Part shown: piece after piece, positions 1-6,137 of the stretch
Layout: each line of letters opens with the position of its first letter
How positions within the stretch are numbered: position 1 is the first letter of the stretch
Assembly (NCBI GenBank): GCA_017437345.1
Contig: JAFSBJ010000132.1
Span: 1-6,493 of the forward strand
Direction: 5' to 3'
DNA length: 6,493 nt
Source: Clostridia bacterium
Lineage (GTDB): Bacteria; Bacillota_A; Clostridia; UMGS1810
Made by a program: the position numbers and the translations under genes
Notes under the pieces: model-generated
Database searches by the model: none
Told to the model about the DNA's origin: nothing
What the model saw: only the letters and a program-made list of their open reading frames with translations

Positions 1-693
1 AAGATAGAAGCTTTCATTAAGGAAAGAGGAGCAAAAATCCAGGTTCGCGAAGGCTATGGAGCCACAGAGTGTGTGTCAGCTTGCTGTCTTACCCCTGTAA
101 ATGCCTATCGTGAGGGAAGCATAGGTATTCCCGTTCCCGATATGTATTTTAAAATAGTTATTCCGGGAACCAATGATGAAGCGCCCACAGGCCAGATGGG
201 GGAAATCTGTATTTCCGGTCCTTCGGTTATGCAGGGCTATATAAACAATCCCAAGGAAACTGTTCAGACTCTTCGCACCCATGATGATGGCAGACTATAT
301 CTCCACACAGGTGACCTGGGTTATATGGATGAAGATGGCTTTATCTATTTTGTTCAGAGGCTAAAGCGTATGATAGTAACAAGCGGATATAATGTTTATC
401 CGTCGCAGATAGAAAATGTGATAGATTCTCACGAAGCTGTATCATTCAGTACAGTTATCGGAGTAAAAGACGACTATCGCATCCAGAGAGTAAAAGCATT
501 TGTTGTTTTAAAACCCGGCTTTACTCCGTCTGAAGAAATCAAAGAATCCATAAAAGCTCATTGTGAAAAAAGCATAGCAAAATACGCTCTTCCAAGGGAA
601 TATGAATTCCGAGATAATCTTCCTAAAACCCTTGTTGGAAAAGTTGCCTACAGGGAGCTTGAAAAAGAAGAAGAGGAAAAAACGCTAGTATAA
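1..693 (+). CDS. AMP-forming acyl-CoA synthetase/ligase, C-terminal part (5' end outside window)
   Basis: The open frame enters from the left edge, so 230 codons of a longer gene are visible. Adenylate-forming enzymes activate a carboxylic acid with ATP to an acyl-AMP and then usually transfer it to CoA. Visible motifs in order, numbered from the window edge: YGATE at 19-23 (core motif A5), HTGD at 102-105 (A7, ATP ribose contact), the hinge and A8 region RLKRMIVTSGYNVYP near 120-134, and LPKTLVGK ending in the probable catalytic lysine at 214 (A10). The family is usually 500-550 residues, so about the last 40 percent is present. The C-terminus is very acidic (EKEEEEK). A GTG at 73 is internal, since homology continues upstream of it. 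The acid substrate cannot be told from this part; a medium or long-chain fatty acid or an aryl acid are options. It is followed 16 bases later by a hydrolase gene, probably in the same operon. Confidence 0.9.
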   Translation, partial: KIEAFIKERGAKIQVREGYGATECVSACCLTPVNAYREGSIGIPVPDMYFKIVIPGTNDEAPTGQMGEICISGPSVMQGYINNPKETVQTLRTHDDGRLYLHTGDLGYMDEDGFIYFVQRLKRMIVTSGYNVYPSQIENVIDSHEAVSFSTVIGVKDDYRIQRVKAFVVLKPGFTPSEEIKESIKAHCEKSIAKYALPREYEFRDNLPKTLVGKVAYRELEKEEEEKTLV

Positions 694-709
694 AGGAAAA
701 ATAAAAATT

Positions 710-1333
710 ATGAGAATATTATTTCAGGGTGATTCAATAACTGATGTAGGCAGAAACAGGGAAATTAGTGCAAACCTTGGAAGGGGATATCCTCATCTTG
801 TAGAGGCAGAGCTTGGCTTCGAATGTCCCGGTCAGTATGAGTTTATAAATAAAGGCATAAGCGGCAACAGAATTGTTGACCTCTATGCAAGAATAAAATG
901 CGATATAATTAATTTAAAACCTGATGTTATGAGCATATTAATCGGTGTAAACGATGTGTGGCACGATAACAACGAAAATCCAAATGGCGTTGATGCCGAA
1001 AAGTTTTATAAAATATATGATATGCTTATAGAAGAAGTCAAAAAAGCACTTCCCGATATAAAAATATTTCTCTTTGAACCCTTTGTTCTTGAAGGCAGCG
1101 CCACAACTCCCTATTGGGAAGCTTTTTCAACAGAGGTTCCAAAGAGGGCAGAAAAGGTAAGACTTGTAGCTCAGAAATATAATCTTCCTGTTATTTCCCT
1201 CCAGGATAAATTCAATGAAGCTGCCAAAAAAGCTCCTAATGAATATTGGCTCGTTGACGGAGTTCATCCAACTCCTAAAGGGCATGAGCTTATAAAGAGA
1301 GAGTGGTTAAAAGTCTTTAAAGAATTAAACTGA
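710..1333 (+). CDS. SGNH/GDSL-family hydrolase (esterase/lipase-like)
   Basis: This 207-residue protein is of the usual size for a single-domain SGNH hydrolase. These enzymes cleave ester bonds such as acetyl, acyl or thioester groups with a serine-based active site. All four blocks are visible: GDS with nucleophile Ser9 (block I), the oxyanion glycine in KGISGNR near residues 48-54 (block II), GVND with Asn81 (block III), and DGVHP with Asp183 and His186 (block V). No signal peptide or membrane segment is present, so it should be cytoplasmic. ATG at 710 is preceded by AAAGGAA at 692-698, which overlaps the stop of the ligase gene upstream, and the 16-base gap suggests co-transcription. An acyl or acetyl ester metabolite would fit both neighbours, but that is inference; sugar deacetylation is equally possible. 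A terminator follows at 1358-1394. Confidence 0.92.
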   Translation: MRILFQGDSITDVGRNREISANLGRGYPHLVEAELGFECPGQYEFINKGISGNRIVDLYARIKCDIINLKPDVMSILIGVNDVWHDNNENPNGVDAEKFYKIYDMLIEEVKKALPDIKIFLFEPFVLEGSATTPYWEAFSTEVPKRAEKVRLVAQKYNLPVISLQDKFNEAAKKAPNEYWLVDGVHPTPKGHELIKREWLKVFKELN

Positions 1334-1357
1334 AAAAGGGAATGTAAGAATAATCCC

Positions 1358-1394
1358 AAAAATGCAATGCGAATTTTTCGTATTGCATTTTTTT
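1358..1394 (+). terminator. Rho-independent terminator after the SGNH hydrolase gene
   Basis: Arms at 1361-1371 and 1379-1389 pair over 11 bases with one G-U pair around a seven-base loop (AATTTTT). A run of T at 1388-1394 follows, matched by A residues at 1358-1362. It ends the ligase/hydrolase unit. Confidence 0.85.
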
Positions 1395-1395
1395 A

Positions 1396-1424
1396 TTGAC
1401 AAATAATAGTATTGGTGATATTAT
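1396..1424 (+). promoter_or_regulatory. Sigma-A promoter of the YitT-family gene
   Basis: TTGACA (1396-1401), a 17-base spacer and TATTAT (1419-1424). TG at 1416-1417 one base before the -10 makes an extended -10 element. Start of transcription is expected near 1431, giving a leader of about 57 AT-rich bases before the gene. The -35 begins directly after the T tail of the preceding terminator. Confidence 0.85.
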
Positions 1425-1487
1425 CTAGTCATAAGTTTTATTTATATACATCATAAATGTTTATTTATATCTCAGGGGTGTTGACAG

Positions 1488-2327
1488 ATGAAAAAACTAA
1501 AGAACTTCATCATTATGAACATAGGCTGTATCTTTCTTTCCATGGGAGTTTATTTCTTTAAAATTCCCAATGGCTTTTCAACCGGTGGCGTAACCGGCAT
1601 AGGCACAATCCTTGCCGCCATAACACCAATAAGCGCAGGCCTCTGGATATGGATATTAAATATCCTTCTTCTTTTGGTGGGCTTTTTGTTTCTTGGCAAA
1701 TCCACAGGGATAAAAACAGTATACTGTTCTATGTTTTATTCTGCTCTGACATATTTCTTTGAAATATTCATATCCCTCTCTTCACCACTTTCCAATGAAC
1801 CGCTTTTAGAGCTTCTCTATGCTATGCTTCTCACCTCAATAGGCTCAGCTATGATATTTAATTCTCAGGGTTCTTCCGGCGGCACAGATATAGCTGCACT
1901 TATAATGAAGAAATACACCAGCCTCGACATCGGCAAAGCTCTTCTTGTTTCTGATTTCATTGTTGCCGCAAGCTCATTTATAGTTTTTGACATCAAAACC
2001 GGACTTTTCTCCCTTTTGGGCCTTTTTTCCAAAGCTTTTATAGTGGATATAGTAATAGAAAGTCTCAATACCTGTAAGTATTTCACTGTTATAACCTCAA
2101 AAAGAGAAGAAATATCTGAATATATAATGAAAATAATTCATCATGGAGCCACAGTAAATGAGGTCGTAGGGGAATATACGAAAGAAAAGAAATATATGAT
2201 ACACACAGTTTGTCGCAGAGCCGAGGCGGTAAGATTAAGAAATAAAATAAAATTAATTGATCCCCACGCCTTTATAATAATAACCACCAGTAGCGAGATA
2301 ATAGGCAGAGGATTCAGAAGTGTATGA
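1488..2327 (+). CDS. YitT family membrane protein (YitT/DUF161 domain plus C-terminal DUF2179)
   Basis: This 279-residue protein matches the usual length of YitT-type proteins. The N-terminal part is a multi-pass membrane domain with hydrophobic segments at about 7-25, 36-70, 78-97, 107-124 and 152-190. It carries the glycine-rich family signatures GFSTGGVTGIGT (29-40) and GSSGGTD (128-134). From about residue 197 a soluble domain begins (YFTVITSKREEI) and runs to GRGF near the end; this is the DUF2179 domain, probably cytoplasmic. The molecular function of the family is not established; a transport role is often assumed. ATG at 1488 has AGGGGTG at 1474-1480, seven bases upstream. The gene is alone between its own promoter (1396-1424) and a terminator (2333-2375). 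Nothing in it looks truncated. Confidence 0.92.
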   Translation: MKKLKNFIIMNIGCIFLSMGVYFFKIPNGFSTGGVTGIGTILAAITPISAGLWIWILNILLLLVGFLFLGKSTGIKTVYCSMFYSALTYFFEIFISLSSPLSNEPLLELLYAMLLTSIGSAMIFNSQGSSGGTDIAALIMKKYTSLDIGKALLVSDFIVAASSFIVFDIKTGLFSLLGLFSKAFIVDIVIESLNTCKYFTVITSKREEISEYIMKIIHHGATVNEVVGEYTKEKKYMIHTVCRRAEAVRLRNKIKLIDPHAFIIITTSSEIIGRGFRSV

Positions 2328-2332
2328 CTAAT

Positions 2333-2375
2333 AAAATGTATTTTTGCAAATAAGGTTTGCAGAAATACATTTTTT
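2333..2375 (+). terminator. Rho-independent terminator after the YitT-family gene
   Basis: A 16-base stem (2335-2350 with 2356-2371, one G-U pair) encloses the five-base loop TAAGG. T residues run to 2375, opposed by A residues from 2333. The stem is AT-rich but long. The right arm also holds the probable -35 of the next gene. Confidence 0.82.
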
Positions 2376-2384
2376 GTATATAAT
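2356..2384 (+). promoter_or_regulatory. Probable promoter of the alanine:cation symporter gene, overlapping the terminator
   Basis: A perfect TATAAT lies at 2379-2384. A 17-base spacer puts TTTGCA (2356-2361) at -35, matching four of six consensus positions. Transcription would start near 2391, about 26 bases ahead of the symporter ATG. The -10 is convincing; the -35 is weak and sits in the descending arm of the upstream terminator. Confidence 0.6.
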
Positions 2385-2416
2385 AGTATAAGGCAATATA
2401 ACGAAAGGAAATCAAA

Positions 2417-3817
2417 ATGATTGAAAAAACAATAAACAATATAAATAATGCACTATACAGCTATATTCTGATTGCTCTCCTTGTTGGCGCAGGTATATTT
2501 TTCACAATCAGAACAAAATTTGTTCAGTTTCGTCTTTTGAAAGAACAGATAAAATCTGTAACAGAAAAGCCAAAGGATAAAAATGGCGTATCCTCCTTTG
2601 AGGCACTTATGGTATCCACAGCCTCCAGAGTTGGCACAGGTAATATAATAGGCGTCTCCACAGCCATCTGCCTTGGTGGATATGGCTCGGTTTTCTGGAT
2701 GTGGATAATAGCAATCATCGGCTCTGCTTCTGCCTTTGTTGAAAGTACTCTTGCCCAGATATATAAAAGAAGAGGTAATGATGTAAGCTACGGTGGCCCT
2801 GCTTATTATATCGAAACAGCCCTTGGAAGCAGGGGTATTGCAGTGATTTTTTCTGTGCTTTTAATTATAACCTATGGCGTTGGCTTTAATATGCTTGCAT
2901 CTTTTAATCTTCAATCAAGCTTTTCATCTTATAGCTTCTATAATAAGGAAACATCTCCATGGATAATCGGCTTTATCCTTGCTGCAATTGTTCTCTATTG
3001 TCTCATTGGCGGCGGAAAAAGAATAGTGACAATAACAGGGTTTCTTGTTCCATTTATGGGAGTTGCCTATATTTTTGTTGCTCTTATAACGGTTGTCATA
3101 AATATTTCTCGAATAGACGATGTACTTTTAAAAATCTTTAATGATGCATTTGATTTTGAAGCAATCTTTGGGGGATTTAGCGGTTCGTGCCTTATGTATG
3201 GAATAAAAAGAGGTCTGTTTTCAAATGAAGCAGGCGTCGGCTCAGCACCAAACGCTTCTGCTTCTGCCCAGGTGAGCCATCCTGCAAGACAGGGGCTTGT
3301 TCAGGTTCTTTCGGTTTTTATAGACACAATCCTCGTTTGTAGTGCCACAGCATTTATGTGTTTGTGTTCGGGCGTTGAAGCCACAACCGAGCTTGCCGGA
3401 GCGCAGTATGTTCAGCTTTCACTCAAATCATCTCTTGGAATTTTCGGGCCTGTGTTTATAACAGCTGCAATGATTCTGTTTGCCTTCACCACACTTCTTG
3501 GAAATCTTTATTATGTGGATAAAGCTCTTATTCATCTTCGCGGCAAAGAGCCCGGGAAAAGATTTATGACCATATCCTATGTGGTATTCTCTTTTCTTAT
3601 ATTCATAGGTTCAGGTCTTAGTGCTGACCTCTTGTGGAATATTGCCGATATATCTATGGGAGCTATGACTCTTACAAATATTCCGGTTATTATCATTCTT
3701 TCTCCATATGCAATTAAAGCTTTGAAGGATTATGAATATAAACTAAAAAATCATAAGGAGCTTTCATTTAAAGCAAAAGATATAGACCTTCCTTATAAAA
3801 CAGACTATTGGAAATAA
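2417..3817 (+). CDS. Alanine/glycine:cation symporter family protein (AGCS, AlsT/DagA type)
   Basis: This 466-residue polytopic membrane protein is of normal family length. AGCS carriers import alanine or glycine, and in some members glutamine, with Na+ or H+. Family marks are RVGTGNIIGVSTAICLGGYG (71-90) running into FWMWIIAIIG (93-102), SYGGPAYYIE (124-133), and KRGLFSNEAGVGSAPNASAS (264-283), the most conserved stretch of the family. About ten or eleven hydrophobic segments are spread over the length, with a basic cytoplasmic tail after the last (YKLKNHKE). ATG at 2417 follows AAAGGAA (2404-2410) at six bases. The gene stands alone. Its stop codon lies inside the left arm of the terminator at 3813-3855. 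Exact substrate and coupling ion cannot be read from the sequence. Confidence 0.95.
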   Translation: MIEKTINNINNALYSYILIALLVGAGIFFTIRTKFVQFRLLKEQIKSVTEKPKDKNGVSSFEALMVSTASRVGTGNIIGVSTAICLGGYGSVFWMWIIAIIGSASAFVESTLAQIYKRRGNDVSYGGPAYYIETALGSRGIAVIFSVLLIITYGVGFNMLASFNLQSSFSSYSFYNKETSPWIIGFILAAIVLYCLIGGGKRIVTITGFLVPFMGVAYIFVALITVVINISRIDDVLLKIFNDAFDFEAIFGGFSGSCLMYGIKRGLFSNEAGVGSAPNASASAQVSHPARQGLVQVLSVFIDTILVCSATAFMCLCSGVEATTELAGAQYVQLSLKSSLGIFGPVFITAAMILFAFTTLLGNLYYVDKALIHLRGKEPGKRFMTISYVVFSFLIFIGSGLSADLLWNIADISMGAMTLTNIPVIIILSPYAIKALKDYEYKLKNHKELSFKAKDIDLPYKTDYWK

Positions 3818-3855
3818 AACAAAACCAACGGTTAATCCGTTGGTTTTGTTTTATT
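3813..3855. terminator. Bidirectional terminator shared by two convergent genes
   Basis: A perfect 19-base inverted repeat (3813-3831 with 3837-3855) surrounds the loop TTAAT. The inner stem is CCAACGG/CCGTTGG, flanked by A-rich sequence on one side and T-rich on the other, so each strand ends in a U-rich tail. The plus-strand symporter stop codon (3815-3817) lies in the left arm. The minus-strand gene stops at 3834-3832, in the loop. Confidence 0.9.
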
Positions 3856-4110
3856 TCTTCTTTTTGGCTTTATGCGTATAAAAATAAAATATGGAAAGCA
3901 TATTAATCTCAGTAAAAAGTCAATAATTTTAAGTGGAATTAAAACATATCTTAATTTATGAAGATAATAATATCTTTTCTCGATTATAATAATTCTCTTG
4001 TAACATCCACATTCTTCACATAAATCCAGATAGTCCGATAATACATATTTTCTTTCCGGATAATTTGTTTTGTTAATTTTATTCCAGCAATCCAAACAGA
4101 TTTCTGCCAT
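3832..4110 (-). CDS. Small zinc-ribbon-like protein with hydrophobic C-terminal half, function unknown
   Basis: This 92-residue protein is recognisable only by its layout. Cys5 and Cys8 (CLDC) plus Cys31 and Cys34 (CEECG) form two CxxC knuckles 22 residues apart, as in zinc-ribbon domains. Residues about 39-80 are hydrophobic and aromatic with scattered basic residues (LRYVLIPLKIIDFLLRLICF), then a basic tail KPKRRNK. It could be a metal-binding head anchored to the membrane. Proteins opening with a similar MAEICLDCWNKIN are, from memory, found as unnamed small proteins in Clostridia. ATG at 4110-4108 is preceded on its strand by GAGGTG (plus positions 4117-4122), which supports this start. 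It is divergent from the XRE regulator at 4236, and its promoter overlaps inverted repeats. No enzymatic role can be proposed. Confidence 0.82.
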   Translation of the reverse strand: MAEICLDCWNKINKTNYPERKYVLSDYLDLCEECGCYKRIIIIEKRYYYLHKLRYVLIPLKIIDFLLRLICFPYFIFIRIKPKRRNKTKPTD

Positions 4111-4150
4111 TAACTACACCTCGCCTGATTAATATTGCTATTTGATAAAT

Positions 4151-4179
4151 ACTATAACATAAATTGCGTAAATACGCAA
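4151..4179 (-). promoter_or_regulatory. Promoter of the minus-strand zinc-ribbon gene
   Basis: On the minus strand, TTGCGT (plus 4174-4179) is followed after 17 bases by TATAGT (plus 4151-4156), with TGT directly before it, an extended -10. The -35 and spacer coincide with the inverted repeat at 4164-4179, so a protein bound there would block the promoter. Confidence 0.6.
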
Positions 4180-4209
4180 GTGCGTATACGCAAAAATGTT
4201 AAACATTTT
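4164..4209. repeat. Three consecutive inverted repeats, probable operator cluster
   Basis: Repeat 1 at 4164-4179 is TTGCGTA-AA-TACGCAA. Repeat 2 at 4181-4192 is the perfect palindrome TGCGTATACGCA. Repeat 3 at 4193-4209 is AAAATGTT-A-AACATTTT. Repeats 1 and 2 share the half-site TGCGTA, which therefore occurs four times, with centres 15 bases apart. They lie between two divergent genes, one of which encodes an XRE-type DNA-binding protein. Binding by that protein is the natural guess but is inferred. For the plus-strand gene no good -35 is visible; TAAAAT at 4209-4214 is the best -10 candidate. Confidence 0.7.
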
Positions 4210-4235
4210 AAAATAGCAGTGTGAGGTGTTATAAG

Positions 4236-4478
4236 ATGGATGTTAAAGATGTTATAGTAAAAAGATTTCAGGAGCTTTGTGCAGAAAGAAATATAAAAAT
4301 AAATGAGCTGGCAAATATATCAGGAGTCACACCATCCACCGCCTATAGTATGATGGATAAATCAAGGCGTGATGTATCAATAAGAACAATTAAAAAGTTT
4401 TGTGATGGGCTTGAGATAACATTGGGCGAATTTTTTAATACAGAAGAATTTAATAATCTCGAACAGGAGATTAAATAA
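4236..4478 (+). CDS. Small XRE-family helix-turn-helix transcriptional regulator
   Basis: An 80-residue protein made of almost nothing but a helix-turn-helix domain. Residues about 5-66 follow the XRE pattern: a first helix (VIVKRFQELCAERN), the helix 2-turn-helix 3 unit with INELANISGVTPSTAYSMM, and the later helices with SIRTIKKFCDGLEITLGEFF. There is no extra sensor domain; the short acidic tail (NTEEFNNLEQEIK) could help dimerise. An in-frame GTG at 4221 gives a longer form, but it overlaps the ribosome site GTGAGGTG (4221-4228), which is seven bases before ATG 4236, so the ATG is preferred. The divergent operator-like repeats at 4164-4209 suggest autoregulation and control of the minus-strand neighbour. 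Transcription should end at 4526-4553. Confidence 0.9.
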   Translation: MDVKDVIVKRFQELCAERNIKINELANISGVTPSTAYSMMDKSRRDVSIRTIKKFCDGLEITLGEFFNTEEFNNLEQEIK

Positions 4479-4492
4479 TTATTTTAAAAGTT

Positions 4493-4593
4493 AGCTATGG
4501 TGATATATTAGATTAAATATATTGTATGGCAGGGCCTATCCCTGCCGTTTTTTATGTTTAATATAATCTAAAGCACCTTTTATCCTCATAGCT
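4493..4593. repeat. Nested imperfect palindrome surrounding the terminator
   Basis: Outside the terminator core several blocks are complementary in nested order. AGCTATG (4493-4499) matches CATAGCT (4587-4593), GTG (4500-4502) matches CAC (4574-4576), TTAGATTA (4508-4515) matches TAATCTAA (4564-4571), and TAT (4518-4520) matches ATA (4561-4563). Together they could form one interrupted hairpin of about 100 bases. It may be a structured transcript end or the remains of a small palindromic element. Confidence 0.45.
4526..4553 (+). terminator. Rho-independent terminator after the XRE regulator
   Basis: GGCAGGG (4528-4534) pairs with CCCTGCC (4540-4546) around the loop CCTAT. A further U-G and A-U pair lies outside, followed by T residues at 4548-4553. 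This is a GC-rich core, 47 bases after the stop codon, and there is no T run on the other strand. It sits at the centre of the larger palindrome at 4493-4593. Confidence 0.9.
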
Positions 4594-4623
4594 TGTCTAT
4601 ATTTCACAAATCGAAAAAAACAC

Positions 4624-4652
4624 TTGACATAAGTGGTTTGGTGTTATATAAT
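4624..4652 (+). promoter_or_regulatory. Strong sigma-A promoter of the str-type ribosomal operon
   Basis: TTGACA (4624-4629), a 17-base spacer and TATAAT (4647-4652) match the consensus exactly, as expected for a highly expressed ribosomal operon. The start site should be near 4659. The -35 is embedded in a short inverted repeat, CACTT (4621-4625) and AAGTG (4631-4635), which may be chance. Confidence 0.92.
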
Positions 4653-4745
4653 TTGAGAGTATGAGTATTAAGGGGTTTTTATGCCCATTTTTGGAAATAC
4701 TTATATAAAATATGAATAATCACCACTTTTAAGGGGGATTATAAA
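4653..4745 (+). promoter_or_regulatory. Structured 5' leader of the str-type operon
   Basis: The roughly 85-base leader can form a 10-base stem (4660-4669 with 4696-4705, one G-U pair). Its loop holds an inner GGG/CCC hairpin (4673-4675 with 4684-4686), a ribosome-site-like AAGGGG (4670-4675) and an ATG at 4681. A second strong site, AAGGGGG (4731-4737), serves the first operon gene. The pairings are by eye; regulation is inferred. Confidence 0.45.
4681..4719 (+). CDS. Possible 12-residue leader peptide
   Basis: ATG at 4681 opens a 12-codon frame (MPIFGNTYIKYE) ending in TAA at 4717-4719. AAGGGG (4670-4675) is placed five bases upstream, which is good spacing for initiation. It lies entirely in the leader, and its stop is 11 bases before the ribosome site of the L7Ae-like gene. 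No run of a regulatory amino acid is present, so classical attenuation is not indicated. It may be chance, since short frames with a site are not rare. Confidence 0.28.
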   Translation: MPIFGNTYIKYE

Positions 4746-4988
4746 TTGTCAAAAGATTTTAGCTCTGCAGCCTTTGTTGCAGGTCTTAAGCAAAGTCTTA
4801 AAATGATCAATTCCAAAAGGGCAGCAAAGGTTTATCTTGCAGCCGACGCAGATTTTTATATCTCGTCAAAAATTTCCGATGCCTGTGCCGAAACGGGAAC
4901 CGACATTGAGGTTTCATTTTCAAAATCAGAGCTCGGAAAGCTTTGCAGAATTGAGGTTGACGCTGCAGTTGTTGCAGTGCTCAGGTAG
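4746..4988 (+). CDS. L7Ae/L30e-family ribosomal protein (YbxF-like)
   Basis: This 80-residue protein resembles Bacillus YbxF, a small L7Ae-family RNA-binding protein that recognises kink-turn RNA and is associated with ribosomes. The family pattern is visible: [24 protein letters not shown] (14-37), then the late signature [17 protein letters not shown] (63-79), comparable to the LGxxCxIxVxAAxxA ending of relatives. Its position just ahead of rpsL is the standard Firmicute order. The start is TTG at 4746, eight bases after the purine-rich AAGGGGG (4731-4737); no nearby in-frame ATG or GTG fits the length of the family. The gap to rpsL contains a GAAA-capped hairpin. Kink-turn binding is known for relatives, not shown here. 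Confidence 0.88.
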   Translation: MSKDFSSAAFVAGLKQSLKMINSKRAAKVYLAADADFYISSKISDACAETGTDIEVSFSKSELGKLCRIEVDAAVVAVLR

Positions 4989-4989
4989 T

Positions 4990-5015
4990 TATTAAGTGCC
5001 GAAAGGCGTTTAATA
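4990..5015 (+). other. GAAA-tetraloop hairpin between the L7Ae-like gene and rpsL
   Basis: TATTAAGTGCC (4990-5000) pairs over 11 positions with GGCGTTTAATA (5005-5015), including two adjacent G-U pairs, capped by the GNRA loop GAAA. T residues at 5021-5026 follow after five more bases, too far for a classic terminator, so partial termination, mRNA stability or a processing site are all possible. Confidence 0.55.
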
Positions 5016-5041
5016 TAAAATTTTTTATTGGAGGTGAAATA

Positions 5042-5455
5042 ATGCCAACCTTTAACCAGTTAGTAAGAAAAGGCAGACAGACATCAGTTAAGAAGTCAAC
5101 AGCACCTGCACTCCAGGTAGGTTTTAACTCTCTTAAAAAGAGACCCACAGACACAAGCGCTCCTCAGAAAAGAGGCGTATGTACAACAGTTAAAACCATG
5201 ACTCCTAAAAAGCCTAACTCAGCTCTTCGTAAGATGGCCAGAGTAAGACTTACAAATGGTGTCGAGGTTTCAGCTTACATCCCCGGTATAGGTCATACCC
5301 TTCAGGAACATAGCGTTGTTCTTATAAGAGGCGGTAGAGTAAAAGACCTTCCTGGTGTTAGATACCACATTATCCGTGGTGCTCTCGATGCTTCGGGTGT
5401 TGCTAACAGAAACCAGGCCAGATCAAAATATGGTGCAAAACGCGCTAAAAAATAA
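5042..5455 (+). CDS. rpsL: 30S ribosomal protein S12
   Basis: S12 sits at the decoding centre of the small subunit and governs accuracy of tRNA selection. The 137-residue product has the Gram-positive length (the E. coli protein is about 13 residues shorter) and the N-terminus [13 protein letters not shown]. Conserved stretches are [20 protein letters not shown] (41-60) and [13 protein letters not shown] (97-109). Lysines 56, 57 and 101, at positions where changes give streptomycin resistance in other bacteria, are the unmodified wild-type residues. Asp102 in the second motif is the known methylthiolation site in homologues. ATG at 5042 follows GGAGGTG (5030-5036) at five bases. It is the second gene of the str-type operon. 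An unusually long gap separates it from rpsG. Confidence 0.99.
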   Translation: MPTFNQLVRKGRQTSVKKSTAPALQVGFNSLKKRPTDTSAPQKRGVCTTVKTMTPKKPNSALRKMARVRLTNGVEVSAYIPGIGHTLQEHSVVLIRGGRVKDLPGVRYHIIRGALDASGVANRNQARSKYGAKRAKK

Positions 5456-6098
<643 letters not shown>

Positions 6099-6137
6099 TT
6101 TAAGCTTTGAAACATTGGAAAGGAGGAAATTAAAATT

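Noticed and set aside
73..693. GTG at 73 as the start of the ligase gene
   Set aside because: The same frame is open to the window edge and encodes the conserved YGATE motif just upstream, so the gene is cut by the window rather than starting here.
1437..1470. Direct repeat TTTATTTATAT at 1437-1447 and 1460-1470 in the YitT leader
   Set aside because: Low-complexity AT sequence; chance is likely and no symmetry or partner supports a regulatory role.
4221..4235. Longer form of the XRE regulator from GTG 4221
   Set aside because: GTGAGGTG at this place is the ribosome site for ATG 4236, and no site precedes 4221.
3832..4478. Toxin-antitoxin reading of the small gene pair
   Set aside because: The genes are divergent rather than co-transcribed, and the small protein has zinc-ribbon and membrane features rather than those of a known toxin family.
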